NCBI RefSeq assembly: GCF_032854445.1
Contig: NC_088305.1
Coordinates: 21,490,955 to 21,554,954 of the forward strand
Reading direction: 5' to 3'
Source of the DNA: Liolophura sinensis
Taxonomy: Eukaryota > Mollusca > Polyplacophora > Chitonida > Chitonidae
Length of the DNA: 64,000 bases
Notes under the pieces: model-generated
The model's input: only the letters and a program-made list of their open reading frames with translations
Told to the model about the DNA's origin: nothing
Databases searched by the model: none
Position numbers and translations under genes: made by a program
Shown here: in pieces, positions 61,931 to 64,000 of the stretch
Position numbering within the stretch: the first letter of the stretch is position 1
Layout: every line of letters starts with the position of its first letter

Positions 61931-62734
61931 TATTCTTTTTGATCCATATATTATGCTATCGTGCTATTTATAAACATGTAAACGATTTGATAAATATCAG
62001 TTGCTTAAATCCCGTTACCAATAAGTATGTAGCTCCTATGCGCTTTCATCATTCTGAATTAAGATAAATACCTAGTGTATTCCTGTATCCAGCCGAGTTT
62101 CTTCGGGTTATGTTTATAGCAGTAAAATCAACACCCTATGACATCTCCACTCGTAGGATGTGTGAAAGTTATTTGTGCCATGGAGGAAAAGTGAGTGAGC
62201 GGAGTACTTCAAGTATCGACCTTTGCCAAGTTATACTGGCAAATAGAATATATGTACGTCACATTTCCGGGGAGTTTATTGCAAGACTACACCAGGGAAG
62301 GGATTGGATCTATTTGGGTTTAAAGTTGCTATCATTTCTGTCATCACCAGTGCTGCCTCACTGCAACGCATTGTCGAAGACAAGACACCACGTTATACCC
62401 AGTTAAGTGCCGACATCCGACAGACCAGTACTTGGTATATTCTTCATACCACCAAACGAGATAATGCCGAGATTACCGATGTCTTTGGTAGGACTCGCCT
62501 CGGAATTGAATCTTGAAAATTCCTTGTGCTAGTAGGGGACTGAACCCACGTTTCGGTTTTGAAAGTCTGTGGTATGATCTCCGGTCTCCACACTTCAAGG
62601 ACGTTAGTGTTGCAGGGTACCTTGGAAAGAAACCTTTGTTGCACTTTTGTTGCGTGTGTGGACAGCTTTCGTTATATAAAATAAAAAAATAAAAAATCTT
62701 CAAAATCAACCCAAACCAGATGTTTTAAGACATG
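61931..62734. other. Intergenic, nothing firm
   Basis: A 98-codon plus-strand frame (62,110-62,406) has no family resemblance. 'aggggactgaacccacg' at about 62,533 looks like a pol III B box on the minus strand, but no A box or clover-leaf could be made. Confidence 0.4.
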
Positions 62735-62749
62735 GCGATTTGTGGCATT

Positions 62750-62755
62750 TTTATT
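62750..62755 (-). terminator. Poly(A) signal AATAAA (minus strand)
   Basis: A perfect AATAAA hexamer on the minus strand, about 160 bases after the TGA of the terminal exon at 62,914. The spacing suits a short 3' UTR. Confidence 0.45.
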
Positions 62756-62913
62756 CCACAAGATGAACAATACGATGGTGAGGAATAATTAACAAGTGTG
62801 ATTGAACTGGCTAATCCAATAGGGCATTCTACAGGGTACATGTAGCCCGCCTCACAGGAAAGGACTTCCGAGCAGGAACGGATTAACGCCTCATAGAAAA
62901 TGATTTCTGCGGT

Positions 62914-62949
62914 TCACGCCTTTGCCTTCTTTCCTTTCTTGGCTGCCTG
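62914..62949 (-). CDS. Probable terminal exon of a gene entering from the right
   Basis: Minus strand. After 'gtctttaagcag' it reads QAAKKGKKAKA and TGA. A CAGCAG at the junction allows either of two acceptors three bases apart. A Lys/Ala-rich end is common in ribosomal and chromatin proteins, but eleven residues cannot identify the product. Support is the acceptor plus stop plus AATAAA arrangement only. Confidence 0.4.
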   Translation of the reverse strand, partial: QAAKKGKKAKA

Positions 62950-62952
62950 CTG

Positions 62953-64000
62953 CTTAAAGACGAGATAAAACGAAGAATAAATACATTTTCAAAATTAGGA
63001 GATATTTCAGTTCGTGTTGATATTTCTTGAAAATACGATTGCGTAATAGAAATACGGTGTAAAAATCACCAAAACACACCAATACGGTGCAAGCATCTTG
63101 TAGCAGCATGCATGTGATTCTGGGTAAGGTACATTTGAAATTTGTGTAACATTCTCAGTTTTCATACATTTGACTTTAAATGTGGCCAAAAAGTGGTACA
63201 TCCATCTCCGGTTTTATGAATACAATAACGTCAATATTATTACCTTAGGCTCATTTCTATTTCCTGTTTTTTTTTAATTTATATATATCGGGCGCCATTT
63301 ATGGCCTGCATTCGAAATGAAATCCCGAAAAATATTCTAAAGTTTAAACCGGAGTGATTATGTGAAATATCTCAACGAAGAAACAATGGTTTCTCACCGA
63401 TAAGTTTCCAAACTTAAACCTGCCTTGAAATTTACGATTTATTTATTTATTTGATTTGTGTTTTACGCCGTACCCAATACTTGACTTATACGGCGGTGGC
63501 CAGCATTGTGGTGGGAGGAAACCTGGCAGAGCTTGGGGCAAGCCCACGACCATCCGCAGGTTGCACTCACACTTTCCCATGTACCCAATTAGGTAAAATA
63601 AAGTCCAGTGACGGGAATGGGAATATATCCGTCACTTGTTTAGGAATACTCAAAATGTTGTGTTGTCATCGCATTTGATTTACAGCGTAAATCACCAATT
63701 AAATCAGTGAAATTGGTCAGGTCAAATTTCATTTCTATGGCCGAATCATGTCTAAAATAGTATTTTCAAATCTTGTCACCCGCGCTGTCGTCAAAGTGCT
63801 AAAGATGTACGCGATGAAAACCGGTTTCTCGTAATCTTGAAGTATTTCTGAATTCATATTTCATGATGCGTTATTTCATTATGAATAATTTAGTGTATAG
63901 CGTCGTAATTAATCGAAATATAACCGACGCATCCACTCGGACATCGGAACTTCGCAAACCACGATTTCGAATGATGTTCTAGTTTGAACTCAACCGAGTG
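62953..64000 (-). other. Presumed intron of the right-edge gene
   Basis: No further exon recognised up to the edge. Contains one reverse SINE (63,438-63,585). If the terminal exon is not real, this is intergenic. Confidence 0.35.
63438..63585 (-). repeat. SINE copy, reverse orientation
   Basis: 'gtgttttacgccgtacccaa', 'cttatacggcggtggccagc', 'attgtggtgggaggaaacct', 'cccacgaccatccgcaggtt', with the AAAT tail as 'atttatttatttatttgatt'. Close to the consensus. Confidence 0.88.

Noticed and set aside
62110..62406. 98-codon plus-strand frame
   Set aside because: No recognisable motif, no splice or promoter context; length is within chance for this region.

Overview
This is a 64 kb piece of a eukaryotic nuclear genome. 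Genes are split by short GT-AG introns, the DNA is AT-rich, and it is crowded with tandem repeats, short palindromic DNA transposons and many copies of a tRNA-derived SINE. The recurrent SINE body (ending around 'ataagtgaaatattcttgag' and then 'aaacaccaatcaaataaata') is of a type I associate with molluscs, most likely a bivalve. That is recognition from memory, not a search result.

Layout. (1) 300-23,114, minus strand: the first 19 coding exons (about 778 residues, continuous splice phase) of a dynein heavy chain-like protein of the axonemal DNAH6/DNAH14/DNHD1 group; the rest lies off the left edge. (2) 23.1-26.1 kb: the interval between two diverging genes. (3) 26.1-50.25 kb, plus strand: an orthologue of CCDC34, with a 5' leader exon, two coding exons, a 17.5 kb intron and a final coding exon. 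(4) 34.27-45.68 kb, minus strand, inside that last CCDC34 intron: a gene of at least 12 coding exons for a protein with a Glu-rich head, ankyrin repeats, a Dpy-30 motif, a charged coiled coil, more ankyrin repeats and an acidic tail. (5) 50.3-58.15 kb: repeats only, ending in a 25-bp minisatellite that reaches the stop codon of (6) 58,183-58,737, minus strand, an N-myristoylation-type 184-residue protein resembling stathmin domain-containing protein 1. (7) 58.8-62.7 kb: repeats and nested palindromic elements. (8) 62.75-62.95 kb, minus strand: a probable terminal exon (tail QAAKKGKKAKA) with a poly(A) signal, belonging to a gene entering from the right.

Functional reading. Dynein heavy chains of this group and CCDC34 act in motile cilia or sperm flagella, and Dpy-30 motifs are common in radial-spoke and other axonemal proteins. 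The locus therefore looks like a cluster of cilium/flagellum genes in which the dynein gene and CCDC34 diverge from a shared control interval and the ankyrin/Dpy-30 gene is nested antisense in CCDC34. Co-regulation is inference. Exon borders come from reading splice sites and phases by eye. Two small exons appear to be missing from the models and are flagged.
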